Positions 16,828 to 27,255 of a DNA stretch of 38,450 nucleotides are shown one piece after another (within the stretch, counting starts at the first letter, position 1; the number at the start of each line of letters is the position of its first letter). The DNA is from Rhodospirillales bacterium (GTDB taxonomy: Bacteria; Pseudomonadota; Alphaproteobacteria; ATCC43930; CGMCC-115725): positions 1 through 38,450 of the forward strand of contig JAQGID010000302.1 in the NCBI GenBank assembly GCA_028291405.1. Reading direction: 5' to 3'. The translations under genes and the position numbers were made by a program. The notes beneath the pieces are model-generated. The model was not told where the DNA came from, did no database searches, and saw only the letters and a list, made by a program, of their open reading frames with translations.

Positions 16828-16930
16828 GCTGCTCCCCTGGCTTCGGCCTCGACCTGATCACCCCAGCGGTCGGTTGAACCGACAAAAGCACTGCCGGGAC
16901 GAGGAGTCCAGAGGGAGAAGGCGTTGCCGA

Positions 16931-18139
16931 TCAGCCCATCGGAACGGCCGGCGCCGCGGCATCGCCGGTGCGGCGCAGCACGCCGAGACGGCGCAGCAGG
17001 TTGCCGAGGGCCGCCGGCCGGCTCGACGGCACGAAGCGGAACGTCATGATCGGGCGCGCCAGCGCCATCGGCAGGAGCGCGACGGCGATGAACCACGCGA
17101 TGAGGAAAAGCCGCGTCGCCAGCCGGTCGCCGCTATGCCACACCGCGGCGATCGCATTCCGCAGGACGCGCGAGACCGTCTCGCCGGCGACCGGATGATC
17201 GGATGGGCGCAGGCGCAGCGAGGCGATCCGGTACTGCAGATGCAGCACGGCGTTGTCGAGCGGGTCGCCGACAACTATCATGCCGAGGCGCGCGGCATGC
17301 TCGCCCATCAGCCGGACACGGTGCTGGTCGTGGCGGATGAAGCGCGCGAATTTGTCGGCGGCAAGGCTCGCCTGCGCCCCATCGTTGGCGCCGTGGATGC
17401 GGTAGTAGCCCAGCACCTTGTCCGTGGTGACGACGTCGCCGTAGAGCGGCGCCAGCGTGTTGAGCGGACCGTCGGCGCCGGCGTCGACGCGCGGCACCGG
17501 CATCGCCGCCGCGAGGAACTCCCGGCTATAGGCGTTGCCGCTCGTCGGCGGACAGGGGTAGAGCGCGGTCCGCAGGGTCTCGGCGCGGATCGCCTGCGGC
17601 GACAGCCCGGCGGGGTAGTTGGGGAAGACGTTGCCGACGAACGCGCCGGCGGCGTCGATGGTCGCGAGACAGAACTGCAGCTTACTGACGCCCGGTGCCC
17701 AGCGCGCGACGATCTCGGTGACCGCGTCGGGATGCAACAAATCGTCGGAATCGAGAAACAGCACGATGTCGCCGCGGCAGGAAGCCCAGCCGGTGTTGAA
17801 GGCGCCGCTCTGTCCCTGGTTGGCCTGGAAGATGGCGCGCAACCGGTCGCCGTAGGCCTCGATGACCTCCCGCGAGCCGTCCGTCGAGCCGTCGTCGACG
17901 ACGATGACTTCGGTCTTGCGATAGCTCTGCGCCAGCGCGCTGTCGATCGCGGCGGCGACGAAGCGCGCATAATTGTAATTGTCGATGACGATGCTGACGA
18001 ACGGCTGCGGCACGATCGATTCCAAATCTGGCGATCCCAAGTCTCGCGATCCCACGGCGGGCGGGTGGGCGAGCGGCGCGGCGGATGCCGGGGCTCCGCC
18101 GGTACGAACGCGACGGCGGCGGAGCGGTTCCCGTTGCAC
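16931..18139 (-). CDS. Family 2 glycosyltransferase, membrane-associated
   Basis: The 402-aa frame begins at a GTG; the first ~42 residues are Arg/Pro/Ser-rich without family support, and a GTG at 18013 (VPQPFVSIVIDNYNYARFV) is an alternative start; neither has a clear ribosome-binding site. The GT-A domain is typical: FVSIVIDNYN, VIVVDDGSTDGSREVIEAYG, ANQGQSGAFNTGWASCRGDI and the metal-binding DSDD in LFLDSDDLLHPDAV. Acceptor-side residues include YYRIHGANDG. A hydrophobic segment near the C-terminus (LFLIAWFIAVALLPMAL) suggests membrane attachment. Likely role is building a surface polysaccharide or glycolipid; the sugar cannot be read. It is divergent from aatA, with only a short shared gap if the outer start is used. 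Confidence 0.85.
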   Translation of the reverse strand: MQREPLRRRRVRTGGAPASAAPLAHPPAVGSRDLGSPDLESIVPQPFVSIVIDNYNYARFVAAAIDSALAQSYRKTEVIVVDDGSTDGSREVIEAYGDRLRAIFQANQGQSGAFNTGWASCRGDIVLFLDSDDLLHPDAVTEIVARWAPGVSKLQFCLATIDAAGAFVGNVFPNYPAGLSPQAIRAETLRTALYPCPPTSGNAYSREFLAAAMPVPRVDAGADGPLNTLAPLYGDVVTTDKVLGYYRIHGANDGAQASLAADKFARFIRHDQHRVRLMGEHAARLGMIVVGDPLDNAVLHLQYRIASLRLRPSDHPVAGETVSRVLRNAIAAVWHSGDRLATRLFLIAWFIAVALLPMALARPIMTFRFVPSSRPAALGNLLRRLGVLRRTGDAAAPAVPMG

Positions 18140-18159
18140 GAGCTCGGCGCCGCCGGTAG

Positions 18160-19398
<1,239 letters not shown>

Positions 19399-19418
19399 CC
19401 GACCGTCCCGCGTTGCGT

Positions 19419-19440
19419 CCCGCTCCTATTAGGGGGCGGG
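19419..19440 (+). terminator. Candidate terminator after aatA
   Basis: CCCGCTCC (19419-19426) pairs with GGGGCGGG (19433-19440), an 8-bp stem including one T-G pair, with a 6-nt loop and TTT directly after. It starts 20 bases past the aatA stop. The rest of the 19399-19561 gap holds no other clear signal; the next gene's GAGGAGGGG site lies at its end. Confidence 0.55.
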
Positions 19441-19561
19441 TTTCAGAATCCGATTGCGTAAAACCCGGCGCGGCGCGACCATCCTTACATAAGGAATGCG
19501 CCTCCGGGCCAGTTCTTGCGGCCCTAGGCGGCGTCAATCACGCAACCGAGGAGGGGCGCCT

Positions 19562-21604
19562 ATGACCGATATCGCCGGTAGACAACCCACGGGCCCGCGC
19601 TGCGCCGCCCTGGTCGGACCTTACCTGTCCGGCAAGACGACATTGCTCGAGGCCCTGCTCTTCGCTTGCGGCGTCACCAGTCGCCGCGGCTCGGTCAAAG
19701 AGGGCAACATGGTCGGCGACCAGACGCCGGAGGCGCGCGCCCGCCAGATGTCGACCGAGATCAATGCCGCCGCCGCCACCTATCTCGGCGATTCCTGGAC
19801 CTTCCTCGATTGCCCGGGCTCGGTCGATCTCGTCTGGGAGGCGCAGAACGCGCTGCTCGCGGCTGACGTCGCGGTCGTCGTCTGCGAGCCCGAGGTCGAG
19901 CGCGCATTGACCCTCGCGCCGCTCCTGAAGTTTCTCGACGACCGCCAGATTCCGCATGTCGTCTTCATCAACAAGATGGACACCGCGAGCGCCAGGGTGC
20001 GCGACGTGCTGGCGGCATTGCAGAGCATCTCGCAGCGCCCGCTGGTGCTGCGGCAGGTGCCGCTGCGCGGCCCCGAGGCGACGATCACCGGTTACGTCGA
20101 TCTCGTCAGCGAGCGGGCCTACCAGTACAAGCCCGGCCAGGCTTCCGATCTGGTCAAGCTGCCGGACGGGTTCTGGGAGAGCGAGCGCGCAACCCGCATG
20201 GGCCTGGTCGAGAAGCTCGCCGACTACGACGACGGGCTGCTCGAGCAGCTGCTCGAGGACATCGAACCCTCGAAGGAGGAGATCTATCGCCATCTCGCGA
20301 TGGACCTCAGCCGCGACCTCATCGTCCCGGTGCTGGTCGGCGCAGCGCAGCTCGATCACGGAGTCCGGCGCCTGCTCAAGGCGCTGCGCCACGAAGCGCC
20401 CTGTGCTGACGCCACTGCGGCGCGGCTCGGCGTTCCACCGGGCGATGCCACCGTTGCCCAGGTCGTCAAGACCTATCACTCGCCGAACAGCGGCAAGCTG
20501 TCGCTCGCCCGCGTCTGGCGCGGCACGGTCGCCGAAGGCATGGTGCTCAACGGCGTCCGGGTCGCCGGGCTGCTGCGCCTTACCGGCGCCGTCCAGGAAA
20601 AGCTCGACAAGGCCGGGCCGGGCGACGTCGTCGCTCTCGGTCGGCTCGAGGGCATCGCCACCGGCGATGTGCTGACGGCTGCCGGCACGCCCCCCGAGCT
20701 GCCGATGCCGCCGCTGCCGAAGCCGGTCTACGGTCTCGCCATTTCGGCCGAGAAGCGTAACGACGACGTCAAGCTTTCCGCCGTCATGGCGAAGCTGATC
20801 GACGAGGATCCGACCCTGCACCTCGAGCATAACGCCGATACCGGTGAGATCGTGCTGTGGGGCCAGGGCGACATCCATCTGCACATCGCGCTCGACCGCA
20901 TGCGGACCAAGTACAATCTCGCGGTCATCGGCCGCCGGCCGCAGATCCCGTACAAGGAGACGATCCGCCGGCACGGCGCGCAGCATTCGCGTTTCAAGCG
21001 GCAGAGCGGCGGCCACGGCCAGTTCGCCGACATCCACATCGAGGTCAAGCCGCTGCCGCGCGGTACCGGCATCGCCTTCACCGATTCGGTGGTCGGCGGC
21101 GCCATCCCGAAGAACTACATTCCGGCCGTCGAGGAGGGAGTTCGCGAGTATCTCAGGCACGGGCCGCTCGGCTTCACCGTCGTCGACGTCGCGGCCAATC
21201 TGTCGACCGGCCAGTTCCATGCGGTCGACAGCTCCGACCAGGCCTTCAAGACGGCCGGCCGGATGGCGATGAGCGAGGTCATGCCGCAGTGCGACCCCGT
21301 GCTGCTCGAGCCGATCCACCAGGTCGAGCTGTCGGTGCCCAATGCCTTCACCTCGCGGGTCCAGCGCCTCGTTTCGGGGCGCCGCGGCCAGATTCTCGGC
21401 TTCGACGGCAAGCCGGGCTGGCCGAGCTGGGACGTCGTGACCGCTTTCATGCCGCACTCCGAGCTGCACGACCTCATCGTCGAGCTGCGCTCGATCACCC
21501 TTGGGGTCGGCAGCTTCGAGGATCGCTTCGACCACCTCCAGGAGCTCTCCGGCAAGCTGGCCGAGCGCGTCATGTCGGCGCACGGCGCGACGGCGGCGCA
21601 ATGA
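19562..21604 (+). CDS. Elongation factor G-like GTPase paralogue
   Basis: The 680-aa product (start fixed by GAGGAGGGG) follows the EF-G domain order but with altered G motifs. The P-loop is VGPYLSGKTT (residues 18-26) in place of the AHIDAGKTT type. The switch I RGITI motif is replaced by MSTEINAA. G3 is DCPGSVDL (83-90), so Ser87 stands where EF-G has the catalytic His. G4 is normal (NKMD, 137-140). Domains II-V are recognisable: GKLSLARVWRGTV, HLEHNADTGEIVLWGQGDIH, RRPQIPYKETI, KRQSGGHGQFADIHIEVKPL and LRSITLGVGSFEDRFDHL. Relatives are annotated as EF-G-like or FusA2 and are not thought to be the main translocase. Possible roles are ribosome rescue, recycling or a regulatory function; none is proven. 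Its neighbours give no hint. Confidence 0.9.
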   Translation: MTDIAGRQPTGPRCAALVGPYLSGKTTLLEALLFACGVTSRRGSVKEGNMVGDQTPEARARQMSTEINAAAATYLGDSWTFLDCPGSVDLVWEAQNALLAADVAVVVCEPEVERALTLAPLLKFLDDRQIPHVVFINKMDTASARVRDVLAALQSISQRPLVLRQVPLRGPEATITGYVDLVSERAYQYKPGQASDLVKLPDGFWESERATRMGLVEKLADYDDGLLEQLLEDIEPSKEEIYRHLAMDLSRDLIVPVLVGAAQLDHGVRRLLKALRHEAPCADATAARLGVPPGDATVAQVVKTYHSPNSGKLSLARVWRGTVAEGMVLNGVRVAGLLRLTGAVQEKLDKAGPGDVVALGRLEGIATGDVLTAAGTPPELPMPPLPKPVYGLAISAEKRNDDVKLSAVMAKLIDEDPTLHLEHNADTGEIVLWGQGDIHLHIALDRMRTKYNLAVIGRRPQIPYKETIRRHGAQHSRFKRQSGGHGQFADIHIEVKPLPRGTGIAFTDSVVGGAIPKNYIPAVEEGVREYLRHGPLGFTVVDVAANLSTGQFHAVDSSDQAFKTAGRMAMSEVMPQCDPVLLEPIHQVELSVPNAFTSRVQRLVSGRRGQILGFDGKPGWPSWDVVTAFMPHSELHDLIVELRSITLGVGSFEDRFDHLQELSGKLAERVMSAHGATAAQ

Positions 21605-21715
21605 GGAACGACCGGGCGGCGACGGCCCGGCAGACATCCCACTGATCCGGGGCGTTTCCGCCGGGCCGATCGCTGCCTTTACGCATTCTTCACAAGCCTC
21701 CGGCATCAGTTGCAG

Positions 21716-23278
21716 ATGCTGCGCATCTACGGCTGTATCGCCGACCAACATGATCTGAGGCTGGTTGCGCTGGCCGGCGCGATCTGCCTTTTGTCCTGCT
21801 ATACGGCCCTCAGCGTCTTCGCGCGCGCCTGCGTCATCGAGACGCGCCGCCGCTGGGGCTGGCTCGCGGTCACCCCGGTCGTCTTCGGTGGCGGCGTCTG
21901 GGCGACCCATTTCGTGGCGATGCTGGCCTTCCTCCCAGGGGTTGCGGTCGGTTACGATCTCACCGTCACGGGGTTCTCGATCATCGTCGCGATCGCCATT
22001 TCGGCGCTCGGCTTTGCCATCGCATTGCCGGGGCGGCGGGACTCGCCAATCGGCGGCGCGCTCGTCGGCTTGGCCATCGCAGCGATGCACTACACCGGTG
22101 TGCATGCGATGCGGCTGCCGGCCGTGGCGGTCTGGGATTCCGGCCTCGTCGTCGCCTCGCTGGCAGCGGCCGTCGTCTTTGGTGCTCTCGGGTTTTGGGT
22201 TTTTTCGCAGCGAACAGCGCTTCGCTATCGCCTGAGCGGCGCGGCGTTGCTGACGATTGCGATCTGCGGCATGCACTTCACCGGCATGGCGGCTGTGAGC
22301 TTCCGCCTGGATCCCACGATCGTCGTATCCGATGAGGTGCTGGCGCCGGAGTTTCTCGCGGTCGCAATCGCGGCGGTGACCGTCCTGATCGTTGCCCTCG
22401 GCCTTGCCGGGTCGATCTTCGATCAGCACCTCGCGCAACGCGCCGTCGACGAGACGGAGAGGCTGCACAGCCACATCGCCGAGCTGGAGCGGACGAAGGC
22501 GGATCTCGAAACGATCACGACGGATCTCCAGACGGCGCTCGACGCCGCGGCTGCGGCGAGCCAGGCGAAATCGTCCTTCCTCGCGACGATGAGCCACGAG
22601 TTGCGGACCCCGCTCAATGCCGTGATCGGCTTTTCCGAGATCATCGCGGCGCAGCCTTTCGGCCCGCTCGGCGATGAGCGCTACCGCGACTACGCGGCCA
22701 CGATCAATGAGAGCGGCATGCATCTGCTCGCGCTCATCAACGATGTCCTCGATTTCTCGAAGATCGATGTCGGCCGTCTCCAGCTCGACGAGGAGGAGAT
22801 CGACGTCGTCGCGGCGATCGCTGGCGCCGTGCGGTTGATCCGCGGCAACGCCGCGGACGGCGACATCCGCTTGCTCGAAGAGCCCGATGCATCGCTGCCA
22901 CCGCTTCGTGCCGACGCGCGCCGTTTGCGCCAGGTTCTGCTCAATCTGCTGTCGAACGCGGTGAAATTCACCCCGGCCGGCGGTCAAGTCCGGATCAGCG
23001 CCCATCGCCGCGACGGAGACCTCGTGATCTCCGTCGCCGATACCGGCATCGGAATCGCCGCGGAGGACATTCCGAAGGCGCTCGAGCGGTTCGGCCAGAT
23101 CGACAATCGGCTGAACCGCAAATTCGAAGGAACCGGCCTCGGGCTGCCGCTGTCGAAGCGGCTAATGGAGCTCCACGACGGCACGCTCGAGCTGGCCAGC
23201 GTCCTCGGTGCCGGGACCACGGTGACGATGGTGTTCCCGGCGAGCCGCTGCCAGGAGCTTGCCGAGGCCGATGCCTGA
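21716..23278 (+). CDS. MHYT-domain sensor histidine kinase
   Basis: The 520-aa product (ATG at 21716; a TTG two codons earlier is possible) has about seven TM helices in its first ~240 residues. These carry three MHYT-type motifs: THFVAML, MHYTGVHAM and MHFTGMAAV, proposed to bind a metal such as copper and to sense oxygen, CO or NO. A coiled coil follows (ETERLHSHIAELERTKADLE). The kinase core has the H-box FLATMSHELRTPLNAVIGFS, N-box QVLLNLLSNAVKFTPAGG, G1 ISVADTGIGIAAEDI and G2 EGTGLGLPLSKRLMEL. No receiver is fused and no response regulator is adjacent, so its partner is unknown. It lies 112 bp downstream of the EF-G-like gene. Confidence 0.92.
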   Translation: MLRIYGCIADQHDLRLVALAGAICLLSCYTALSVFARACVIETRRRWGWLAVTPVVFGGGVWATHFVAMLAFLPGVAVGYDLTVTGFSIIVAIAISALGFAIALPGRRDSPIGGALVGLAIAAMHYTGVHAMRLPAVAVWDSGLVVASLAAAVVFGALGFWVFSQRTALRYRLSGAALLTIAICGMHFTGMAAVSFRLDPTIVVSDEVLAPEFLAVAIAAVTVLIVALGLAGSIFDQHLAQRAVDETERLHSHIAELERTKADLETITTDLQTALDAAAAASQAKSSFLATMSHELRTPLNAVIGFSEIIAAQPFGPLGDERYRDYAATINESGMHLLALINDVLDFSKIDVGRLQLDEEEIDVVAAIAGAVRLIRGNAADGDIRLLEEPDASLPPLRADARRLRQVLLNLLSNAVKFTPAGGQVRISAHRRDGDLVISVADTGIGIAAEDIPKALERFGQIDNRLNRKFEGTGLGLPLSKRLMELHDGTLELASVLGAGTTVTMVFPASRCQELAEADA

Positions 23279-23378
23279 ACGCCGCGCGGCGGCACTCAAG
23301 CGACGGTGATTTGCCGCGCGGCAGCAAGCGACCTATGTGTTCGTCAGTGGATCGGTGTGCTGGCGGAAGAGGCGCGAG

Positions 23379-24359
23379 ATGTTCATCAAGAAAAAACGCG
23401 GCTGGGAGATCCGCGAGAGCGAGGCGACGCCGGAGGCGGTGTTTCGCGACCGCCGGCGGCTCATTCAGGCCGCCGCCGCCGGCGGCATCGCGGCAGTGGC
23501 GGCGCCGCTGCTCGGCTGGGTCGGCGCCGGCCGGGCGGCCGATGCCATGCCGGACCCGACCGCCGATCTCTACCCGGCGAAGCGCAACGAGCGCTATCAG
23601 CTCGACCGGCCGGTCACCGACGAGAAGCAGGTCGAGAGCTACAATAATTTCTACGAGTTCGGCAGCGACAAGGACATCGCCGACGCGGCGCAGGCTCTGA
23701 AGATCCGCCCCTGGACGCTGACGATCGACGGGCTGGTCGACAAGCCGACGACGATCGCCTTCGACGATCTCATCCGCAAGATGCCGGTCGAGGAGCGGCT
23801 CTACCGGCACCGCTGCGTCGAGGCCTGGTCGATGGCGGTGCCGTGGAGCGGTTTCCCGCTGAAGGCGTTGGTCGATTTCGCGCAGCCGCTCGGCACTGCC
23901 AAATACCTTCAGATGGAGACCTTCAAGGACACTTCCTTCGCGCCGGGGCAGAAGCAATTCTGGTATCCGTGGCCCTATACCGAGGGGCTGACGATGGCCG
24001 AAGCGACCAACGACTTGGCCTTCATCGTCACCGGCGCCTACGGCAAGCCGCTCGCCAAGCCGAACGGCGCGCCGCTGCGCCTCGCGACGCCGTGGAAATA
24101 CGGCTTCAAGTCGGTCAAGTCGATCGTCAAGCTCAGCTTCACCGATAAGCGCCCGGCGACCTTCTGGGAAAAGCTGGCGTCGAACGAGTACGGGTTCTGG
24201 GCGAACGTCAACCCGGCGGTGCCGCACCCGCGCTGGAGCCAGGCCTCGGAACGCGTCCTCGGCACCGGCGAGCGCCGTCCGACGCTGATCTGGAACGGCT
24301 ACGGTGAGTTCGTCGCCGCGATGTACGACGGGCTGAAGGGCGAGAAGCTCTTCGTCTGA
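23379..24359 (+). CDS. msrP: Protein-methionine-sulfoxide reductase, molybdopterin subunit MsrP
   Basis: MsrP (YedY) is a periplasmic Moco enzyme that repairs methionine sulfoxide in envelope proteins. The 326-aa product starts MFIKKKRGWEIRESEATPE, the usual N-terminus, with GAAGAGG before the ATG. A Tat signal follows (RDRRRLIQ at residues 23-30, hydrophobic run, cleavage near GRAADA). YNNFYEFGSDK, WTLTIDGLVDKP and the Mo-ligand Cys146 in YRHRCVEAWSM are all present, with FWYPWPYTEGLT and RLATPWKYGFKSVKSIVK near the C-terminus. The heme-containing partner MsrQ, normally next to it, is not in this window. Confidence 0.95.
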   Translation: MFIKKKRGWEIRESEATPEAVFRDRRRLIQAAAAGGIAAVAAPLLGWVGAGRAADAMPDPTADLYPAKRNERYQLDRPVTDEKQVESYNNFYEFGSDKDIADAAQALKIRPWTLTIDGLVDKPTTIAFDDLIRKMPVEERLYRHRCVEAWSMAVPWSGFPLKALVDFAQPLGTAKYLQMETFKDTSFAPGQKQFWYPWPYTEGLTMAEATNDLAFIVTGAYGKPLAKPNGAPLRLATPWKYGFKSVKSIVKLSFTDKRPATFWEKLASNEYGFWANVNPAVPHPRWSQASERVLGTGERRPTLIWNGYGEFVAAMYDGLKGEKLFV

Positions 24360-24365
24360 TCTCGC

Positions 24366-25610
24366 CTAAGCCGCGGCGCGCGAGCCCGCCGCGGCGCCCG
24401 CCTGCAGGAGTTCGGCGAAGGCGGCGAAGAGCTTGCGCATCGCCGGCAGCTTATAGGGATATTTCTCCGGCGGATCCATCGCGTGCACGATCATCGCGAC
24501 GTCCGCCTCGAAGAGCAGCAGTTCGCCGTCCTTGGTCTCGCCGCAGTCGATCGCGAAATAATCGAGACCGGTGCGCTCGGCGAGGGCCCGCAGCGCTGCC
24601 GCGTGACGCGCCGCGAAATCGTCGTCGAAACCGCTCATGAACCGCGCTTCCTCGGCACGCCGCTCGGCGCTGTCGTCCATGCCGGCGCTGAGGTAATGGA
24701 CGATCCAGTGCTCCGAGATGGCCATATGGACCGCAAACGGTCGGCCGGCGACGAAGGCGATACGGTATTTCCGGAAGAGCCCATCGCTTCCGCTGTAATC
24801 GACGAAGGGCGCGACGTAGAGCTCGGCATCGGCGTGGTCGTCGAGATAGGCCCGCGCCGCCGTCGCATCGTCGAGCTTGACGAGGCCTTGCCCGGCGTGC
24901 GAGGCGATCGGCCGGACGATCACTGGAAATTCTAGGCCGGCGACCGAGGATTGGTCGGCGGCGAGCGTCGCGCGCGCGATCCGGATCGTCGGCGGGACGA
25001 CCAGCCCCGGCGCCGACCGCAGCAGCGCATAGGCGCCGTCGCGCGACAGCAGGGCGATCCGCGCCGGGTCGTTGAGGACGTGGGTCGGCCAGGCGTGGAC
25101 GACCGGTCCCAGCGCCTCGAGGACCATCCGGTTGTCGTCGGATTCGCCGACCGCGACGAGGGCGACGTCGTGGTTCGGTATCCCCTCCGGGGTTGCCCCA
25201 CCGGGTGCCAGATAGAGCATGTTCAGCGCGATGCCCGACCCTTCCAGCAGGAAATCGACCGGGGTATTCGCCATGAAGTCGCCGCCGGCCATGAAGGCCA
25301 GGAGGCGCAATCCGGGTGCTTTGCCGGCCGGCGCCGGGCGGTGATAGAGCGCCTGCTGCTGCAGCGCCTGCTGCTGCAACGCCAATCCCTGGCTACGGTC
25401 GCCGGCGAGCTGGGTCAGCGTCGCGAGATCCATCAACGCCGCCGCGTCCTGCGGATTGGCGGTAAGCCGTTCGACGAGATGCCGCTGGACCGGCTGCAGA
25501 TCGGTGCCGGCGAATGCCATGCCGGCGAGCGCCGCGAGGCCGATCGTCACGGGAACGTCGATCGCCGCCTTCGGGGGGAGAGCGGTGGGCGCCGTGCTGC
25601 CGAGGGACAT
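24366..25610 (-). CDS. ATP-grasp ligase-like protein with helical N-terminal region
   Basis: The 414-aa product is unrecognised as a named enzyme. Residues ~38-90 resemble TPR helices (ANPQDAAALMDLATLTQLAG) and include a repeated ALQQQ. Residues ~100-180 form an alpha/beta domain (LRLLAFMAGG, HDVALVAVGES). Residues ~185-400 are ATP-grasp: FPVIVRPIASHAGQGLVKLD (229-247), FRKYRIAFVAGRPFAVHMAI (279-298) and metal-site LLLFEADVAMIVH (364-376), where Asp replaces the more usual Asn. This is the fold of glutathione synthase, D-Ala ligase and RimK, so an amide- or peptide-bond-forming role is inferred. AGGAG precedes the ATG; it lies 31 bp downstream of the PLP enzyme gene and is surely co-transcribed. 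It ends 6 bp from the convergent msrP. Confidence 0.8.
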   Translation of the reverse strand: MSLGSTAPTALPPKAAIDVPVTIGLAALAGMAFAGTDLQPVQRHLVERLTANPQDAAALMDLATLTQLAGDRSQGLALQQQALQQQALYHRPAPAGKAPGLRLLAFMAGGDFMANTPVDFLLEGSGIALNMLYLAPGGATPEGIPNHDVALVAVGESDDNRMVLEALGPVVHAWPTHVLNDPARIALLSRDGAYALLRSAPGLVVPPTIRIARATLAADQSSVAGLEFPVIVRPIASHAGQGLVKLDDATAARAYLDDHADAELYVAPFVDYSGSDGLFRKYRIAFVAGRPFAVHMAISEHWIVHYLSAGMDDSAERRAEEARFMSGFDDDFAARHAAALRALAERTGLDYFAIDCGETKDGELLLFEADVAMIVHAMDPPEKYPYKLPAMRKLFAAFAELLQAGAAAGSRAAA

Positions 25611-25641
25611 CGAGGCTTGCTCCTGGAGAGGATTGGTGACT

Positions 25642-27255
25642 TCAGACGGACGGGGTCGATGCCTGCGACACGGCGCGTGCGACGAGCGCGACCTTGTCGA
25701 ACGCCGTCATCGCCCGTGCGATCACCGCAGCGGTTGCCGCCGCGCCTTGCGTCGCCTCGACGATCAGCCGCGCACTGTTGCAGATGCGCAGGACACTGAC
25801 GGCGTTGCCGTCGCGCGTCCCGCAGGGGACCGGCTGGCCGAGCTCGCACGGCAATGCGGCGAGCGCGTCGTCGGCAGGGTCCTCGACGATGCCGCGCGCG
25901 TCGCGACCCAGCCAGCGATAGGTCGCGGCAACCTCCTCGCGACGAAAGATCTTAGCGGCGCACGGCCCGGCGACGTGGCGGAGGAAGAACGGAAAGATCA
26001 TCTGGATCGCATCCCAACCACCGGTCGGCGTCGTCGCGAGCCGTTCGAGCGACGGCGGGGGAAGCGGCTCGAAGGCAGGATCGCTTGCCAGCCGCTCGGT
26101 GACGGCGCGGGCGAATTTCGCCGCGAATTCGGCGACCGCTGCCTCGGGCACGGCGCGGAATGCGTGCAGCTCCTGCATCGCCGCCTCCCAGCGCAGCAGC
26201 AGCCCGTAATTCTCGACATCGGCCAGCGTCGTCGCGGCGGCCCAGCCGCGCGGCCACTCGGCCTGCGCCGAATAGCAGCGAAGCGCCGGCGGAAGGCGGC
26301 GCAGGCGGAGGCGTCGCGCGACCTCGCCCGGGATCAGCAAGGCGCCGGCGAAAGCCGGCCCGGTGAGGAATTTCGAGCCGGTCACCGCCACCATGAAGCC
26401 GCGCTCGAGATAGGCGCGGAGCGTCGCCGGCGCGAGGCGGAACTGGCAGGCGTCGACCAGGATTTCGACGGCCTGCGGCAAGCGCTGCACCAGTGCCGCG
26501 ACGTAAGCGGGACGCGGCGCGATGATGCCGGTCTTCGAGACATCGACCATCGTGAGCAGGACGCGCTGGCCGCGCCCGGCCGCCTCGGTCGCGAGATCGT
26601 CGATCTGCGCCTCGATCGAATCCGCCGCGCGCAACCCGCCGTCGCCGTCGCGGAGCGCGATCGCGGCGACGTCGGAAATCGTCGCGTCGCCGAGCGGATC
26701 GCCCTCGTGAACGGCGGAGCCGAGCGCCGCGAGCGTGCTGAAATGCCGACCGGCGAGCGCGACGGCGACGCCGCTGCCGGTCTCGCGCGGCTCGACCATG
26801 ATACTGCGCAGCGGCGCCGTCGCGGTGCCGCCGGCGAGCTGGGCGGCGAGGAGATGAAGATCGGTGCCGGAGGCGGCGAAGACGATCTCGAGGCCGGCAA
26901 GGTCGGCGATGCCGCAGAGGTCGGCGAGATCGATGCGCAGCCGGTCGAGCTCGCGCCCATAGGTGACCGCGCCTTTCTCCCAGTCGGCGGCCGCGATGAG
27001 CCGCCCGCGGAGGCGGTCCGCCGCCGCGAAACCGCGGGGAGAGATCGTCGACGCCGTCGACGAGCCGAAGGCGGCGATCGCCGGGTCGGGGTGCGGCGCG
27101 CAACCGTATTTGTTGCGGGTTTTTCCGAGATCTATGGTGATGCGGGAGTCGCCGCCCTCGGTCAGCAGCTGTCCGGTGGCCGGCAATTCGAAGGTCGCCT
27201 TGCGACGCAATGCCGGCGGGGCGGCGGCCAGCGAGATGATTGCTCGCTCGCTCAA
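25642..27255 (-). CDS. PLP-dependent class V-like (aminotransferase/desulfurase fold) enzyme
   Basis: The 537-aa product starts at a TTG (27253-27255); no ATG or GTG is plausible near it, and a 12-codon leader frame overlaps this codon. Fold-type I PLP features are visible: TRNKYGCAPHPDP (46-58), VFAASGTDLHLLAAQLAGG (125-143, phosphate-side loop), VDACQF with Asp268 to pair with the pyridine nitrogen, and Lys295 in TGSKFLTGPAF as the Schiff-base lysine. VDVSKTGIIAPR lies between. The ~120-residue C-terminal domain is not assignable. Class V-like relatives include cysteine desulfurases, kynureninases and serine aminotransferases; none fits well enough to name. It is followed by the ATP-grasp gene, suggesting that its product is the ligase's substrate. 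Confidence 0.8.
   Translation of the reverse strand: MSERAIISLAAAPPALRRKATFELPATGQLLTEGGDSRITIDLGKTRNKYGCAPHPDPAIAAFGSSTASTISPRGFAAADRLRGRLIAAADWEKGAVTYGRELDRLRIDLADLCGIADLAGLEIVFAASGTDLHLLAAQLAGGTATAPLRSIMVEPRETGSGVAVALAGRHFSTLAALGSAVHEGDPLGDATISDVAAIALRDGDGGLRAADSIEAQIDDLATEAAGRGQRVLLTMVDVSKTGIIAPRPAYVAALVQRLPQAVEILVDACQFRLAPATLRAYLERGFMVAVTGSKFLTGPAFAGALLIPGEVARRLRLRRLPPALRCYSAQAEWPRGWAAATTLADVENYGLLLRWEAAMQELHAFRAVPEAAVAEFAAKFARAVTERLASDPAFEPLPPPSLERLATTPTGGWDAIQMIFPFFLRHVAGPCAAKIFRREEVAATYRWLGRDARGIVEDPADDALAALPCELGQPVPCGTRDGNAVSVLRICNSARLIVEATQGAAATAAVIARAMTAFDKVALVARAVSQASTPSV

Noticed and set aside
19538-23005. Very long open frame on the minus strand across the EF-G-like gene and the MHYT kinase
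   Set aside because: Its translation is Arg/Asp/Ala-rich, matches no fold, and is a typical antisense shadow of two clear plus-strand genes in GC-rich DNA.
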